This document shows, piece by piece, positions 42,749-52,136 of a stretch of 64,000 bases of DNA. Under the pieces are notes generated by a model. That model worked only from the letters and a program-made list of their open reading frames with translations, had not been told where the DNA came from and did not search any database. A program made the translations under genes and the position numbers. Numbering within the stretch: position 1 is the stretch's first letter; every line of letters starts with the position of its first letter. The DNA comes from Parvibaculum sp041688015 (lineage in GTDB: Bacteria; Pseudomonadota; Alphaproteobacteria; Parvibaculales; Parvibaculaceae): NCBI GenBank assembly GCA_041688015.1, contig JBDNIY010000002.1, forward strand, positions 103,012 through 167,011. The letters run 5' to 3'.

Positions 42749-45700
42749 TTAATCGCCAGAATGTGGCACCGGCACGCCATCGTGATCGGCCTGATCCACC
42801 GACCTGCCGCCCCATTTGGCCAATTGTGTGCGGGCGCGACGAATGCCGCTGCTGGTGCGTTCATGCGCACTTTCGAGCAGCAGATAGGCCACCGGCACCA
42901 CCACCAGCGTCAGCGCGGTTGATGAAATCAGCCCGCCGATGGCAACGAAGGCCATGGCATTGCGAATTTCCGCGCCTTGACTGGTTGAGATAGCTACCGG
43001 GATCATGCCGCAAATAGTGGCGATCTGCGTCATCAACACAGGCCGTAGCCGCACCGGCCCCGCTTTCAGCAGCGCCTCTTTGAGCGGCAAGCCCTTAGCG
43101 CGCAATTGGTTGGTGTAATCGACCAGCAAAATGCCGTTCTTCATCACCAGCCCCATCAGCGCCAACATGCCGATCTGGGCAAACATCGTCATCTCAAGGC
43201 CAGATAGCTTGAGCGAAATAAACGCACCGACGAAGGACAGCGGGGCCGACAGCATGATGATGGCAGGCTGGGCAAAGCTGTTGAACTGGCTGCCAAGGAT
43301 CATATAGAGCGCCGTCAGCGCCAGCAGAAAAGCAAAGCCGATGGCTTGGCCTGTTTCCTTCATGCTTTTCGCCTGACCTTCCGCCGACCACGAATAATTG
43401 GCTGGCAGATGCAGATCGTTGAGATAGACCTCGACCTGTTGCGTCGCGGGTCCAAGCGAAACCTCCGGCGCCATGTTGGCGAGGATCTGGATGCGCCGCG
43501 AGCGGTTCTGACGTTCGATTTGCGCTGGTCCGTTTGCCACATCAAAGCTGGCGACATTGGTAATGTCGATCAACTGGCCGCTGGGCCCGCGCACCTGAAT
43601 GAGAGACAGCTTGGCAATATTGTCGCGTTGGTCTTCGGCGAGGCGCACGCGCACATCGTAGCGCTGACCATATTCCTCAAACGAGCCCGCCTTAACGCCG
43701 CCCACCATGGTGCGAACGGATTCGGCAAGTGCGCGCACCGGAATGCCAAGGTCGGCGGCGCGTGCCCGGTTGATATGAACCTGCAGTTCAGGTTTTCCAG
43801 AGTCGTATGACGTTTTCGCATCGACATAGATCGGGTTGGCCCGCATCCGTGCCACGATTTCGTTGGTTTTTTCTTCCAGCACGGCAAGGTCGGGTCCCTT
43901 GATCGCATAGTTGATCATGTAGGCGCCAAAGCTGCCGCCAGAAATCCACGGCACATCGGATAGCGACATGTTTTTTGCTTCCGGTGCCGAGTTCTGCATC
44001 ACGGCGCGTGCTTCTTCCATGATGGTCAGAAAGCTGACATCGCGTTCCTTTTTTGGGGTCAGGCCGACATAGAAGGCCGCTTCATTGGCATTATGTTTTG
44101 CGCCATCGCCAATCGTGAAAAACACCGTCGTCACATGCTCGACTTTTGAAATCGCGTTGGCCACGCGCTGCGCCACCTGCTGTGTCTCGGCGATACCGAC
44201 GCCATAAGGTAATTCGATATTGGCAAGAAATTCCGAGCGATCTGAGCGCGCGTCAAAAGCTGCCGGTATGGTGCGCGCGACCATGACACCGAGAACGATG
44301 GCCCCCACGGCTAGCGCCATCACCGACCAGCGCCATTTGAGCGCGACAACGAGAAGCCGCCCATAGCCTGCATCAACCTTGTCGTAGGAGCGGGCAAAAA
44401 AGCGTGCCACGCGGTTCATGTTTTCAGGCTTGTTGTCATGCGCTTTCAGCAAGCGTGACGACAGCATGGGCGTTAGTGTCAGCGACACCAGCAACGACAC
44501 CAATACGGAAAATGTGATCGCCAATCCGTACTGAAAGAAAAACCGCCCGACAATGCCGCTCATAAAGGCGATGGGCACAAATACCGCACAGACGGAGAAG
44601 GTTGCGGCAAGCACGGCGAGCCCCACTTCCTTGGTGCCGAGCGAGGCAGCCTCCATCGGTGAGTAACCCTCTTCGAGTTTTCGGTAAATGCTTTCGAGCA
44701 CCACGATGGCGTCATCGACTAGCAGCCCCACTGCCATCGACAGCGCCATCAGCGTCATCATGTTGATCGTGAAACCGGCGGCATAGAAAGCAAAGAAGGT
44801 CGAGATCAGCGAGGTCGGCATGGCAATGGCGACAATCGCGGTGGCGCGAAACGACAGCAGAAAGGCCAGCGTGACAAGCACCACAAGCCCAATGCCGATC
44901 TTGATGTCGGTGAACACGTCTTCTGCCGAGCCTTCAATGAAGGTGGCGCTGTCACGCGCAATCTTCATGCTGACGCCGGGCGGCGCAAGTTTTTGAAGGT
45001 TGGCCACTTCCTCGCGCACCGCGCGCGCGATCTCAACCGTGTTTTGCCCCGACTGCTTGCGCACCTGCAGCGACACACCGCGCTGGCCGTCAAGCTGCGC
45101 GTAGGATACTTCGTCGGCCATGCCGTCTTCGATGGTCGCAACATCACGGATCGCCGTCGGTGCGCCGTCTTTACGGAACGCGACAATGATGTCGCCAAAG
45201 CCCTGCACGGTCGAAACTTCGCCCTTGGTCTTGACGGAAAATTCGTTGAGGCGGCCCGGCGTGTCGAGCTTGCCACCGGGAATGTCAGCATGTTCGCGCC
45301 GGATGGCCGACGTCACATCGTCAGCCGTCACGCCATAGGCGCGCATCTTGTCGGCATCCAGCCAAATGCGCACCTCGCGGTCGCGACCGCCCACCAGCGT
45401 GATCGATCCGACGCCGCTGATGCGTTGCAAACTTTCCTTGATCGTCTTGTCAGCAAAATGCGTCAGAGCCTTAATTGGCATATCGCCCGCAATCATGATC
45501 GACATGATCGGCTGCGCATCCGGGTCGAGTTTTTCGACGATCGATTGCTTGGCATCGTCTGGCAGATTAGCGCGCGCCAGCGCCACCTTGTCGCGCACGT
45601 CCTGTGCTTTGCTGTCCACGTCTTCATCCAGCTTGAACTGGATCATTACTTGGCTGATGCCTTCTGAACTCACCGAGGTCAGCGTGTCGATGCCCGATGT

Positions 45701-45919
45701 TGTGTTCACTTCTTCTTCGATGGGGTCCGACAGGTCGCTTTCCACCGCGTCGGGCGATGCGCCTTCCAGCGTCGTCGAAACCGACACGACGGGAAATTCA
45801 ACTTTGGGAAACAGGTCAACGCCTAGCCGTCCAAGCGAGATCCAGCCCAGCACCACAAGCGCTGCGATAATCATCACCGCAAAGACCGGCCTGCGAATGG
45901 AAATGTCGGAAATCCACAT
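42749..45919 (-). CDS. RND efflux transporter permease (HAE-1/AcrB type)
   Basis: 1056 residues with the RND layout: TM1, a large periplasmic loop, TM2-6, TM7, a second loop and TM8-12. It opens MWISDISIRRPVFAVMI and has FPKVEFPVVSV, the TM4 segment with double aspartate (LLVDDAIVVLE), and late GLVMKNGILLVDYTNQLR. It exports drugs, solvents or other toxicants using the proton gradient with the adaptor gene 28 bp upstream. No outer-membrane TolC-type gene is adjacent. Confidence 0.96.
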   Translation of the reverse strand: MWISDISIRRPVFAVMIIAALVVLGWISLGRLGVDLFPKVEFPVVSVSTTLEGASPDAVESDLSDPIEEEVNTTSGIDTLTSVSSEGISQVMIQFKLDEDVDSKAQDVRDKVALARANLPDDAKQSIVEKLDPDAQPIMSIMIAGDMPIKALTHFADKTIKESLQRISGVGSITLVGGRDREVRIWLDADKMRAYGVTADDVTSAIRREHADIPGGKLDTPGRLNEFSVKTKGEVSTVQGFGDIIVAFRKDGAPTAIRDVATIEDGMADEVSYAQLDGQRGVSLQVRKQSGQNTVEIARAVREEVANLQKLAPPGVSMKIARDSATFIEGSAEDVFTDIKIGIGLVVLVTLAFLLSFRATAIVAIAMPTSLISTFFAFYAAGFTINMMTLMALSMAVGLLVDDAIVVLESIYRKLEEGYSPMEAASLGTKEVGLAVLAATFSVCAVFVPIAFMSGIVGRFFFQYGLAITFSVLVSLLVSLTLTPMLSSRLLKAHDNKPENMNRVARFFARSYDKVDAGYGRLLVVALKWRWSVMALAVGAIVLGVMVARTIPAAFDARSDRSEFLANIELPYGVGIAETQQVAQRVANAISKVEHVTTVFFTIGDGAKHNANEAAFYVGLTPKKERDVSFLTIMEEARAVMQNSAPEAKNMSLSDVPWISGGSFGAYMINYAIKGPDLAVLEEKTNEIVARMRANPIYVDAKTSYDSGKPELQVHINRARAADLGIPVRALAESVRTMVGGVKAGSFEEYGQRYDVRVRLAEDQRDNIAKLSLIQVRGPSGQLIDITNVASFDVANGPAQIERQNRSRRIQILANMAPEVSLGPATQQVEVYLNDLHLPANYSWSAEGQAKSMKETGQAIGFAFLLALTALYMILGSQFNSFAQPAIIMLSAPLSFVGAFISLKLSGLEMTMFAQIGMLALMGLVMKNGILLVDYTNQLRAKGLPLKEALLKAGPVRLRPVLMTQIATICGMIPVAISTSQGAEIRNAMAFVAIGGLISSTALTLVVVPVAYLLLESAHERTSSGIRRARTQLAKWGGRSVDQADHDGVPVPHSGD

Positions 45920-45947
45920 TGGTGTCGTCCCCGCCTCGGCGATTAAT

Positions 45948-47186
45948 TTAGCGTGTTTCGATTTTGTCGGATGCAGGCGCGCCCATAGCCGCCGCCATAG
46001 TTTCGATCTTCACCGGCGTGCCTTCCGCGATCAGCGGCAGGTTGGGGCCACTCAACGCTGCGTCTCCCGCTTTCAGCCCGCTCATCACTTCAACAGTTGA
46101 GGCATCGATCTGGTTCATCGTGATTGGCACGCGCTTGGCGAGGCCATTTTCAGCGATGAAGACATAGCGTTGGCTCTCGGTGCCCTGCACGGCAATGCGT
46201 GCCAGTGATAGAACTTTGCGGGGCTCAGGATAAAGTTCGGCGCGCACAAACAGGCCCGGTTTGATGGCATAATCAGAATTGAGAATGGGCAGGCGCAATT
46301 CAATGCCGCGTGTATTGACGTCGATCAGGTCGTTGAGAATATAGACCTCGCTGTCATAGCTTTTGTTCATGCTGCCGATGATGACTTTGCCTTTGGTGCC
46401 GATATGAACCTTCGACAATTCGACTTCGGGGATTTGCACAATCGCGGCAACAATGTCGATCTTCATAATCTGCAACACACCGCCGCCACCTCCGCCGCCC
46501 ATGCCCATCCCCATGCCGCCCATAGTGGACATATATTTACCTTCGTCCACGTCGCGCCGCGTGATGACACCGTCAAAAGGTGCGCGCACTGTGCAGTCGT
46601 CGAGCATTTGCCGTGCCGACGCGAGTTGCGCTGTCGCAATGCCGAACCGTGCATTGGCGGTGTCGCGCGCAGCTTGTGCATTGTCGAGGCCGCCATTGGA
46701 GACAAAGCCCGATGTGTGGAGTTCTTTCGCGCGCTTATAGGCGCGGCTGGCGTTGCGCACTTCGGCTTGGGCCAGCTTCAGCTGGTTTTCAAGTTCAGCA
46801 ACGTGATTTTTAATCTCGACATCGCGCGTATGAAACAGCGGGTCGCCTTCTTTCACGCGCGCCCCCACCACCACAAAAATCTTGTCGATAATGCCGGTGA
46901 CGCGCGGCCCCAATTCTGTGGTCTTGGCCGCCGCGATGGTGCCCGTGCCGATCACTGGTTCGACCAGTTCCTTGGGCGTCACCACAGTTTCAAACATGCT
47001 GACCTGTTCGGCGGGCTTTTTGACTGCCGCGTCCTTGTCCCCGTCGCCACAGCCCGCAAGCGTGGCCGCGAGCCCAAGCGACAGAGCCAAGCCCAAGACA
47101 CGACGCACGTTCACAACGCGCTGATCCCTCAGCGGTCTGGAAATTCCCAACATCCCCAGCTTTCCCGACATCAAACCCAACTGCAT
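45948..47186 (-). CDS. RND efflux periplasmic adaptor lipoprotein
   Basis: Up to 412 residues. A lipoprotein signal (LGLALSLGLAATLAGC) sits about 26 residues in, so the true start is probably GTG 47114 or 47108 rather than ATG 47186. The barrel-sandwich and coiled-coil regions are visible: TELGPRVTGIIDKIFVVVGARVKEGDPLF, ENQLKLAQAEVRNASRAYKRAKEL, VRAPFDGVITRRDVDEGKYM. A Gly/Met tract (MGGMGMGMGGGGGGGV) in the lipoyl domain is unusual. Co-transcribed with the permease. Confidence 0.93.
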   Translation of the reverse strand: MQLGLMSGKLGMLGISRPLRDQRVVNVRRVLGLALSLGLAATLAGCGDGDKDAAVKKPAEQVSMFETVVTPKELVEPVIGTGTIAAAKTTELGPRVTGIIDKIFVVVGARVKEGDPLFHTRDVEIKNHVAELENQLKLAQAEVRNASRAYKRAKELHTSGFVSNGGLDNAQAARDTANARFGIATAQLASARQMLDDCTVRAPFDGVITRRDVDEGKYMSTMGGMGMGMGGGGGGGVLQIMKIDIVAAIVQIPEVELSKVHIGTKGKVIIGSMNKSYDSEVYILNDLIDVNTRGIELRLPILNSDYAIKPGLFVRAELYPEPRKVLSLARIAVQGTESQRYVFIAENGLAKRVPITMNQIDASTVEVMSGLKAGDAALSGPNLPLIAEGTPVKIETMAAAMGAPASDKIETR

Positions 47187-47286
47187 TCCCCAAATTCATC
47201 TTTAAAAAGCGCCATTGCGTCTTGCCCCAACGCCGAATAGGCTACATGAATACTATATGCTAGGTTATAAGTTTAAAAGGTACAAA

Positions 47287-47817
47287 TTGCCTTTGGATAA
47301 GAAGCCCGTCATCGCAGACGCAAAACCAGCTATCGAAGCCGTAAAAGACGAGCAACATCGCCAGTTCGGCTGGACGCTGCACGACGTCTTCCGTCTCTTT
47401 CAACGTTCTTGGAGCAGGCGCCTGCGCGAAAGTGGCCTTGGTATCAGTCCGACTCAGTCGCGTGTGTTGACCGAAATCTATCGCCAGGGCGGTCAGACAC
47501 AAACAGCCTTGGCCGAGAATATGGAAATGGAGCGTGCCCCCTTGGGGCGGCTTTTGGACCGCATGGAAGAATTGGGCTTCATCCTGCGTAAGCCTGATCC
47601 GCAGGATCGCCGTGTCCGCCTCGTCTTTCACACCGAGCAGGCCGAACGTCTGGACCAACCAATGTGGGGCACGGCGCGTGGGCTGTTTGAGGCCGCGTTG
47701 CGCGATATTTCGCAAGACGAGTTGGCTGTTTTGCTCACGCTGCTGGATCGGCTCAAGCAAAACCTCCTCACCGAAGAAGCCGAAGCGGCATCGGCCCGCC
47801 ATCCCGACCCCAGCTAG
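47287..47817 (+). CDS. MarR-family regulator, divergent from the RND operon
   Basis: About 176 residues from TTG 47287, preceded by AAAAGG; ATG 47257 and TTG 47215 are in frame but lack a site. Winged-helix core ISPTQSRVLTEIYRQGGQTQTALAENMEMERAPLGRLLDRMEELGF with wing RKPDPQDRRVRLVF. MarR proteins repress by binding dyads as dimers and are released by small ligands. Divergence from the efflux genes suggests it represses them. The AT-rich spacer has likely promoters but no dyad I would commit to. Confidence 0.92.
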   Translation: MPLDKKPVIADAKPAIEAVKDEQHRQFGWTLHDVFRLFQRSWSRRLRESGLGISPTQSRVLTEIYRQGGQTQTALAENMEMERAPLGRLLDRMEELGFILRKPDPQDRRVRLVFHTEQAERLDQPMWGTARGLFEAALRDISQDELAVLLTLLDRLKQNLLTEEAEAASARHPDPS

Positions 47818-48021
47818 ACGCACAGACAATGCCATTGAGGCCAAGCGGACGCGGCGTCAACATCGAAGGCCTTTTCACCGCCCTAAATTACAGGGACAAT
47901 GGGCGCAATCGAGTGCAAGGCCACCTCAGCCAAAGGCCCCGCTCCAGCGCCAAATTTAGAACAATGGCATCATTGAGGTCGGACGTTCTTGCGTTCACTA
48001 TCGAGAGCCACCGGAGGACTA

Positions 48022-49146
48022 ATGAATTTCGATTTTTCCGACGACCAGAAAATGCTCAAGGATCAGGTCCACAAATTCCTCAGCGACAAAAGCCCGCTGA
48101 GCGTGACGCGTAAGATTCTCGACGGCGACGCGGCTTATGCAAAAGACGTCTGGAAGGGCCTCGTCGATATGGGCCTCACAGGCACCGCCATTCCCGAAGC
48201 TTACGGTGGGCTCGGTCTCGGCGCGCTGGAGTTGTGCGTCATCGCCGAGGAATTAGGCCGTTCGGTTGCTGCCACGCCGTTTTCATCCTCTGTCTATCTC
48301 GCCAGCGAAGCCATCAAGCTTTATGGCACTGAAAAGCAAAAGCAGGCTTGGCTGCCCAAGCTTGCCGAAGGCTCGATCATCGGCACGCTCGCCATCTCCG
48401 AAGGCATGCACGCCGCGAGCCCGCGCAACATTGAAACCTCGCTGACAGGCGGCAAGCTCAATGGCGTGAAGCTGCCGGTGCCCGATGGGGACATCGCCGA
48501 CGTTTGCGTCGTTGTCGTCAATTCCGGTGGATCAGGCGAGCAGGCGATCTCGCTTGCCATCGTCGATCTGAACGGTGCGGGCATCACCCGCGAAGTCTTG
48601 CGCACCATCGACCCAACGCGCTCGCAGGCGACCCTCACGTTCAAAGATGCGCCCGCCGAGATCATGGGCGCAGCAGGGCAGGGCTGGAGCCAGTTGCAGC
48701 GCGTACTCAATGGCGCTGCCGTGCTCTTTGCTTTCGAGCAAGTCGGAGGGGCCGAAGCCGCCATTGAAATGGCGCGTGACTATTCGCTGGAGCGTTACGC
48801 TTTCGGCCGCCAGATCGGCTCCTATCAGGCGATCAAGCACAAGCTCGCTGACATGTACGTGAAAAAGGAACTGGCAAAGTCGAACGCTTACTTCGGCGCG
48901 ATGATGCTCAACGATGAAGGTGCCGAGCTTCCCGAAGCTGCCGCCGCCTCGCGTCTTGCTGGCAACGACGCCTATGTCTTTGCCGCGCAGGAAAGCCTCC
49001 AGACCCACGGCGGCATCGGCTACACATGGGAAGCTGACACGCAGTTCCATTATCGCCGCGCGAAAATGCTCGCGCTCACCATTGGCAGCTCTGCCCAGTG
49101 GAAAGAAAAACTCGCCACGCGTCTTGAAGCCAAGAACGCCGCTTAA
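48022..49146 (+). CDS. Acyl-CoA dehydrogenase, first of pair
   Basis: 374 residues from ATG 48022 with GGAGG. The three-part fold is visible: helical LKDQVHKFLSDKSPL to FSSSVYLASEAI, a middle beta region, and the C-terminal FEQVGGAEAAIEMARDYSLERYAFGRQIGSYQ to LQTHGGIGYTWEADTQFHYRRAK. The ending resembles the FadE26-29 group, in which two unlike chains form an alpha2beta2 enzyme. It oxidises acyl-CoA to enoyl-CoA; substrate unknown. The second gene starts 39 bp on. Confidence 0.92.
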   Translation: MNFDFSDDQKMLKDQVHKFLSDKSPLSVTRKILDGDAAYAKDVWKGLVDMGLTGTAIPEAYGGLGLGALELCVIAEELGRSVAATPFSSSVYLASEAIKLYGTEKQKQAWLPKLAEGSIIGTLAISEGMHAASPRNIETSLTGGKLNGVKLPVPDGDIADVCVVVVNSGGSGEQAISLAIVDLNGAGITREVLRTIDPTRSQATLTFKDAPAEIMGAAGQGWSQLQRVLNGAAVLFAFEQVGGAEAAIEMARDYSLERYAFGRQIGSYQAIKHKLADMYVKKELAKSNAYFGAMMLNDEGAELPEAAAASRLAGNDAYVFAAQESLQTHGGIGYTWEADTQFHYRRAKMLALTIGSSAQWKEKLATRLEAKNAA

Positions 49147-49185
49147 GCCGCCACGTGCGAATTAGAATTCTGGGAGACTGACACT

Positions 49186-50415
49186 ATGGATTTCAACGAC
49201 ACACCCGAAGAAGCCAAATATCGCGCCGAAGTGCGTGCCTGGCTCGACAAGAACGCGACATGCAAGTCTGAAGCGAAAGATGCCGAACAGGCCAAGACGC
49301 TCGAAGACCTGCTGAAAAAGTCAAAAGCCTGGCAAGCCAAGAAGGCCGAAAACGGCTATGCCTGCATCACATGGCCCAAAGAATGGGGCGGCGGTGGCGG
49401 CACCACTATCAACAACGTGATCTACGGCCAGGAAGAATCGAAATACGCCGTCACCGGCAGCGTGTTTGCGATCGGTCTTGGCATGTGCATCCCGACAGTC
49501 ATGTATTGGGGTTCCGACGAGCACAAGGCACGTTTCGTGAAGCCTGCCGTGCGTGGCGATGAAATCTGGTGCCAGCTGTTCTCCGAGCCTGCGGGCGGCT
49601 CCGACGTGGCCGGGCTTCGCACGCGCGCCGAGCGTGATGGCGATGAGTGGGTCATCAACGGCCAGAAGGTCTGGACGTCGGGCGCGCATTATTGCGATTA
49701 CGGCATCGTGCTGGTGCGTACCGACCCCAATGTGCCCAAGCACAAAGGCCTCACCATGTTCTGGGTGGACATGAAAAGCCCCGGCGTCGAAGTTCGTCCG
49801 ATCAAACAGATGTCGGGCGATGCAAACTTCAACGAAGTCTTCTTCACCAATGTGCGTGTGAACGACGATCAGCGTCTCGGCAAGGAAGGCGAGGGCTGGA
49901 AAGTTGCGCTCACCACTTTGATGAACGAACGCCTCGCGGTTGGTGGTTCACAAGGCAATGCCGACGTTGCCGAGTTGATCAAGCTCGCGCGTGACACCGA
50001 GATCGACGGCAAGCCCGCCATCACTAATGGCGCGGTGCGCGAGCGTATCGCCGATTGGTATGTGCAGGCGCAAGGCTTGAGGTTCACTCGTCTCCGCACC
50101 TTGACGGCGCTGTCCAAGGGCCAAACACCCGGACCCGAAAGCTCCATCTCAAAGATCGTTGCGGCTAAGAAGATGCAGGATCTGGGGTCGTTCGGCATGG
50201 ACCTTCAGGACATGGGCGGCATTATCCGTGATTGGAATATATCGCCGGAAGAAGGCGCCTATACCGAACAATGGTTCGGCGCGGCAGGCTATCGCATCGC
50301 CGGCGGCACCGATGAAATCCTGCGCAACATTGTGGCCGAGCGCGTGCTGGGCATGCCGCAGGATATCCGTGTGGACAAGACGCTGCCGTTCAATCAGGCT
50401 TCGAAGGGTAAATAA
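49186..50415 (+). CDS. Acyl-CoA dehydrogenase, second of pair
   Basis: 409 residues. It has AWQAKKAENGYACITWPKEW, FSEPAGGSDVAGLRTRAERDG with the FAD/substrate loop, EVFFTNVRVNDDQRLG and the terminal AGGTDEILRNIVAERVLG. With the preceding gene it probably forms a heteromeric dehydrogenase of the kind used on bulky or branched acyl-CoAs such as side chains (inference from pairing). A terminator follows. Confidence 0.93.
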   Translation: MDFNDTPEEAKYRAEVRAWLDKNATCKSEAKDAEQAKTLEDLLKKSKAWQAKKAENGYACITWPKEWGGGGGTTINNVIYGQEESKYAVTGSVFAIGLGMCIPTVMYWGSDEHKARFVKPAVRGDEIWCQLFSEPAGGSDVAGLRTRAERDGDEWVINGQKVWTSGAHYCDYGIVLVRTDPNVPKHKGLTMFWVDMKSPGVEVRPIKQMSGDANFNEVFFTNVRVNDDQRLGKEGEGWKVALTTLMNERLAVGGSQGNADVAELIKLARDTEIDGKPAITNGAVRERIADWYVQAQGLRFTRLRTLTALSKGQTPGPESSISKIVAAKKMQDLGSFGMDLQDMGGIIRDWNISPEEGAYTEQWFGAAGYRIAGGTDEILRNIVAERVLGMPQDIRVDKTLPFNQASKGK

Positions 50416-50453
50416 ATACGCCCTTCACCAAGTTCCACCTTCACCAAAACGGG

Positions 50454-50490
50454 AAAGCCAGCGGGATCATCTCTCGCGGGCTTTTCTTTT
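50454..50490 (+). terminator. Terminator after the acyl-CoA dehydrogenase pair
   Basis: AAAGCC (50454-50459) pairs with GGCTTT (50479-50484) and inner GCG with CGC, followed by TTTTCTTTT. Confidence 0.7.
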
Positions 50491-50558
50491 GCCCTCATTC
50501 TGGTGATAGATTGGCCCGTGATAGGTTCGGATGAAGGCCAACAAACCGGCGGCAGAAC

Positions 50559-51989
50559 GTGAAAGCAATTTGGCGACGATGCGTTGAAGTTATAGCGAAG
50601 CTGGTTCGGGCTGTTCTGCCGCCTTGGCAAAACCGGCGTGCCCCTTGGGTTGCCATCGCGGTGCTGGCGCTATTCGTCGCGGGTAATCTCATCTTTTGGA
50701 CATTCCATGTCAGTTCCGTGTCGCAAGGGTTCGACGCCATCAAGGCTGAGGGGCGGCTTGTGGTGCTGACGCGCCTTGCGCCCACCACCTATTATCTTGG
50801 TACGGAAGGCCAAACCGGATTTGAATATCTCCTGACCCAGGCGTTGGGCAAGTCGCTCGGTGTCGAGGTGGAATATCGCACCTACGACACCGTTCCCGCT
50901 TTGCTCGCCGCCTTGCGGGATGGCAAGGGCCACCTTGCCGCCGCTGGTCTTGTCGATGGGGGCGCTCTCAAGGACGGCCTCACCGCGAGCCCCGGCTATC
51001 AGAGCGTGCGCGAGATCATCGTCTGTCGGCGCGACATGGCGCTGCCTAAATCGATCAAGGATTTAGCCGGCTTGAAAATATGGGTGAGCAACGGGACGGC
51101 GGCGACCGAGGCGCTTGAGGCAAATGAAGCCGATCTGGACGGGCTCAACATCGTCGATGCCGATCAACCCGTCGAGGTTCTGCTGGCGGCGGTGGCAGGC
51201 GGCACACTCGATTGCACAACGGCAAACGATCTCGAGCTGAAAGTGAACAATCCCTATTATCCCGATCTGGTCGAGGCCTTCCAGCTTGGCAAGGCTAAGG
51301 AGCTAAGTTGGTTTTTCGCACCCGGTTCCGATGACCTCGCCAAATACGTCAAGACATGGATGGCGAGTTACAAAAAATCTGGCGTGCTGTTTGAGGTCGC
51401 CCGCCGCTTCTTTGGTTTTCTACCGCCGTTTGACTATGTCGATGTGCGCGCTTTCAGGCAGGCCGCCAACACGGTGCTGCCCGACTATGAAAAAACCATG
51501 CGCGATGCGGCCCGCGACACCGCTCTTCCTTGGCAGTTAATCGCCGCCGTCGCCTATCAGGAAAGCCACTGGAACCCCGATGCGACCAGCCAGACCGGTG
51601 TGCGGGGCATGATGATGCTGACAGAAGACACCGCCACAGAGCTTGGTGTCACGGATCGGCTCGACCCCATTAAGAGCATAAGGGCAGGGGCCGCCTATAT
51701 CGCCGATCTGCGCGACCGTGTGCCCGACGGTGTGGCAGAGCCCGAGCGGCTCTGGTTTGCCTTGACCGCCTATAATATGGGCTTTGCGCATATGCTGGAT
51801 GCCCGCGCGCTGGCCGAAAGCATGGGCCTCAACAAAAATCGCTGGACAGATGTGCGCCGCGCCCTCTCCGTCATGGCAAACCCTGCCTATGCTGATCGCC
51901 TCAAATATGGTCAGGCCCAAGGGGGACAGGCCCTGCGCTTTGTGCAGCAGGTCCGGGCCTATCAGCACATCCTCGACGGCAACAGCTAA
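50559..51989 (+). CDS. mltF: Membrane-bound lytic murein transglycosylase F-like
   Basis: 476 residues from GTG. One N-terminal membrane helix (residues 20-45), an extracellular solute-binding family 3 domain (about 60-300, starting GRLVVLTRLAPTTYYLG), and an SLT catalytic domain with Glu335 in AYQESHWNPDATSQTGVRG and the following MMMLTEDTATELG. It cleaves peptidoglycan strands and is regulated by its binding domain. It faces no obvious partner. Confidence 0.93.
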   Translation: MKAIWRRCVEVIAKLVRAVLPPWQNRRAPWVAIAVLALFVAGNLIFWTFHVSSVSQGFDAIKAEGRLVVLTRLAPTTYYLGTEGQTGFEYLLTQALGKSLGVEVEYRTYDTVPALLAALRDGKGHLAAAGLVDGGALKDGLTASPGYQSVREIIVCRRDMALPKSIKDLAGLKIWVSNGTAATEALEANEADLDGLNIVDADQPVEVLLAAVAGGTLDCTTANDLELKVNNPYYPDLVEAFQLGKAKELSWFFAPGSDDLAKYVKTWMASYKKSGVLFEVARRFFGFLPPFDYVDVRAFRQAANTVLPDYEKTMRDAARDTALPWQLIAAVAYQESHWNPDATSQTGVRGMMMLTEDTATELGVTDRLDPIKSIRAGAAYIADLRDRVPDGVAEPERLWFALTAYNMGFAHMLDARALAESMGLNKNRWTDVRRALSVMANPAYADRLKYGQAQGGQALRFVQQVRAYQHILDGNS

Positions 51990-52016
51990 GACCAAGCAAT
52001 TTGCTCGGATGTTCCG

Positions 52017-52045
52017 TGTGACAACTATCCGCAGGCTCTGTGACA
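52017..52045. promoter_or_regulatory. TGTGACA direct repeat before the OmpW-like gene
   Basis: TGTGACA occurs at 52017 and 52039, a 22-bp period or two DNA turns. Direct repeats at this spacing are typical of OmpR/PhoB-type regulator sites, and outer-membrane protein genes are common targets. Function is inference. Confidence 0.3.
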
Positions 52046-52136
52046 CTATGACCACAAAATAAATATGGATAATGGCGCACAGTTTCCATTGTGAGGATTC
52101 GTCAATCAGCGTCCTCCGCCACAACGGAGAAGCACA

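Noticed and set aside
47187..47286. MarR operator dyad in the divergent spacer
   Set aside because: The AT-rich stretch has only imperfect, shifted inverted repeats; no half-sites align well enough to claim.
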